Origin: Melastoma dodecandrum
Taxonomy: Eukaryota; Streptophyta; Magnoliopsida; Myrtales; Melastomataceae
DNA length: 64,000 nucleotides
Direction: 5' to 3'
NCBI GenBank assembly: GCA_029817715.1
Contig: JARUPY010000465.1
Location: 3,275,501-3,339,500 of the forward strand
Of the stretch, positions 62,582 through 64,000 are shown piece after piece. The notes beneath the pieces were generated by a model. It was not told the DNA's origin. It worked only from the letters and a program-made list of their open reading frames with translations, and did no database searches. Numbering within the stretch: position 1 is the first letter of the stretch; each line of letters starts with the position of its first letter. Made by a program: the position numbers and the translations under genes.

Positions 62582-64000
62582 AATCTTTTTGAGTTTGTGT
62601 AAACTGCACCCCCGGAACTGAACTCAAACTTATTAAGTGGAGGTGTTGGGGACTGAGGGAGGGAGTGGTGGTGGCGCAGGCTTTTTAAATTGGGGGGGGG
62701 GGGGGATGGGAACAAGTTCAGTCAGTAGCAGCAGCATAGCATGGGCTTCCAAAGAAAATGTGGATTTTTTTATTTATTTTGCAAGTCGGTGGAAAATATT
62801 AATGTCGTGCTCGAAATCTTTTACTAATAAATGGGTTGTAAATTAACGAAGAAGATAGCAGCAGGCTTTTGATCAAGAGAAATACAACTCCAATACCTTC
62901 TTTAACAAAGACTACATACAGATTAATTTAAAAGTAGATTTGAACTTGGGTAGGAGAGGAGACCTGTGTTGTCTGACCAGATTAGGTAGAGCCACGTTTT
63001 GGATATTTTAAAAAATGCACAAGGTTTTTTTTTTTTTACTATCCTTTTTTCTTCCATGGGAGCTTAGGATTCGAGCGAGTGAGGTAGTCTAAAAAAACTT
63101 TATATTATTTGCCGAAATGTAAGGATGGTCCAACCACAGGAAAGAAAAAACATTGAAAATAAATGTGTGGTGTTATTATTGTTTGGTAAATACCAGCTGT
63201 CCTGTCCCCTGCAATATCCACTGTGACACTTCCCCCTCCTGCAGACCATCTTTTTGACGCCAACTCCTTTATTTCATCATTACCTTACACACCCACAATC
63301 AGAAAAAGAGATAAAAAGATAAAATCTTGTTTCTGAGATCATCGAGAAGATGAATTAAGTCTGGTGATCACAGTAACAGTCCCCCATTGTGGTAAAAACA
63401 CGATAGAAGAAAGGGGGGAAATCCCCCCCCCCCCCCCCCACCACCCACCTCATGGGAAACAACTCCTGTCGCCTCCTGTCAGTCGGTGTTATCAGAAGAA
63501 GAGCTTTTTCTTTTTATTTTTAGTAAAAAGCTCTCACTCCTCGAACTTTGCAATAACTCCCAACAGCTGTATCCCAAAAATTTCCACCCACCCTACCTCC
63601 CTCCATCCCTCCTTCCTTACTATCAACCCAACCCATCATCTTCTCCATCGTTATTATCTTCTCCCACATCCCCAGAACACTAATCTTATTTTATTTAATC
63701 CTGGTGTTTCTAGGGGTTTATGGGGAGTTGCAGAGAGCCTTGGGATTCTGTTCGTCTTTGCTATTTAAGCATTGCACGTGGGGTGGGGTGGGAGGAGGGC
63801 TTCTTCTGATGAGTCTGGGTCAACGTTGCCCACATGCGAAATTCAGTAATCCATCCATTCGATTTTTGTGGGGGTGTCGGCTTCAAATCTTTCTTCGGTT
63901 TTCGGCAGTTCATGTGCCACCCCCCACGTGAAACGTGATTATTCCCATCATCATGCCTTATTACAGATGTCCGAGTTGTAAGGAAAACATTTATTTAAGA
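62582..64000. other. Promoter side of the GASA14-like gene and right edge of the window
   Basis: No gene supported. G runs lie at 62507-62518 (in intron 1 of the GASA gene) and 62692-62705 (about 110 bases upstream of its ATG), and a 17-C run at 63423-63439. A CT/CCA-rich stretch at 63570-63680 resembles a plant leader and could belong to a gene continuing beyond the right edge. No coding exon is visible inside the window. Confidence 0.4.

Overview
This is a stretch of nuclear chromosome from a flowering plant. It holds intron-rich protein genes with GT-AG junctions, families found only in plants (AGCVIII kinase, DUF569, DUF760, CLE and GASA peptides, MAPK-substrate MASS-like protein, plastid ferredoxin-thioredoxin reductase), non-autonomous hAT and Mutator-type elements, and many microsatellite and homopolymer tracts. 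I cannot fix the species. Several genes have strongly GC-rich first exons (DUF569 pair, GT14 enzyme, AGC kinase, SEC13/GMII region). The spacing is fairly compact, about one gene per 3 kb.

Layout, left to right. 1-2803 (+): 3' part of NDUFAF7, the complex I assembly methyltransferase, with a hAT MITE in one intron. 3086-5673 (-): a tandem pair of DUF569 genes, one lacking the usual C-terminal module. About 6350-7560 (-): a decayed pentatricopeptide-repeat pseudogene. 9404-12667 (+): a GT14 glucuronosyltransferase whose third intron carries an 858-bp hAT element. 14930-16562 (+): an AGCVIII kinase of the D6PK/AGC1 type. 17661-19808 (+): prolyl 4-hydroxylase. 20350-20637 (+): small MAPK-substrate-like protein. 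21206 onward (+): a CLE signalling-peptide precursor. 22363-25638 (+): coiled-coil protein. 26963-28915 (+): type I inositol polyphosphate 5-phosphatase. 30733-39023 (+): a 22-exon SIN3-like co-repressor. 39848-41642 (-): DUF760 plastid protein. 42965-43870 (-): SEC13. 44949-45603: a Mutator-type foldback element between SEC13 and the divergent Golgi alpha-mannosidase II (45751-51270, +). 53350-55110 (+): NPF/PTR transporter with an abnormal N-terminus. 55293-57110 (+): CREG1-like protein. 57848-59824 (+): catalytic subunit of ferredoxin-thioredoxin reductase. 61713-62581 (-): proline-rich GASA14-like peptide.

The genes do not form a pathway. There are loose thematic links: secretory-pathway functions (SEC13, GMII, P4H, GT14, CREG, GASA, CLE) and auxin or phosphoinositide-linked signalling (AGC kinase, 5-phosphatase). 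Clustering like this is expected by chance in a plant genome. I found no previously undescribed multi-gene system. The most informative structures are the mobile elements with recognisable target-site duplications, the CLE gene with an anomalous 3' end, a probable GC-AG intron in FTRC, and the NPF gene with a disrupted ExxER region. Exon coordinates were worked out by hand from splice consensus, phase and family similarity, without transcripts.
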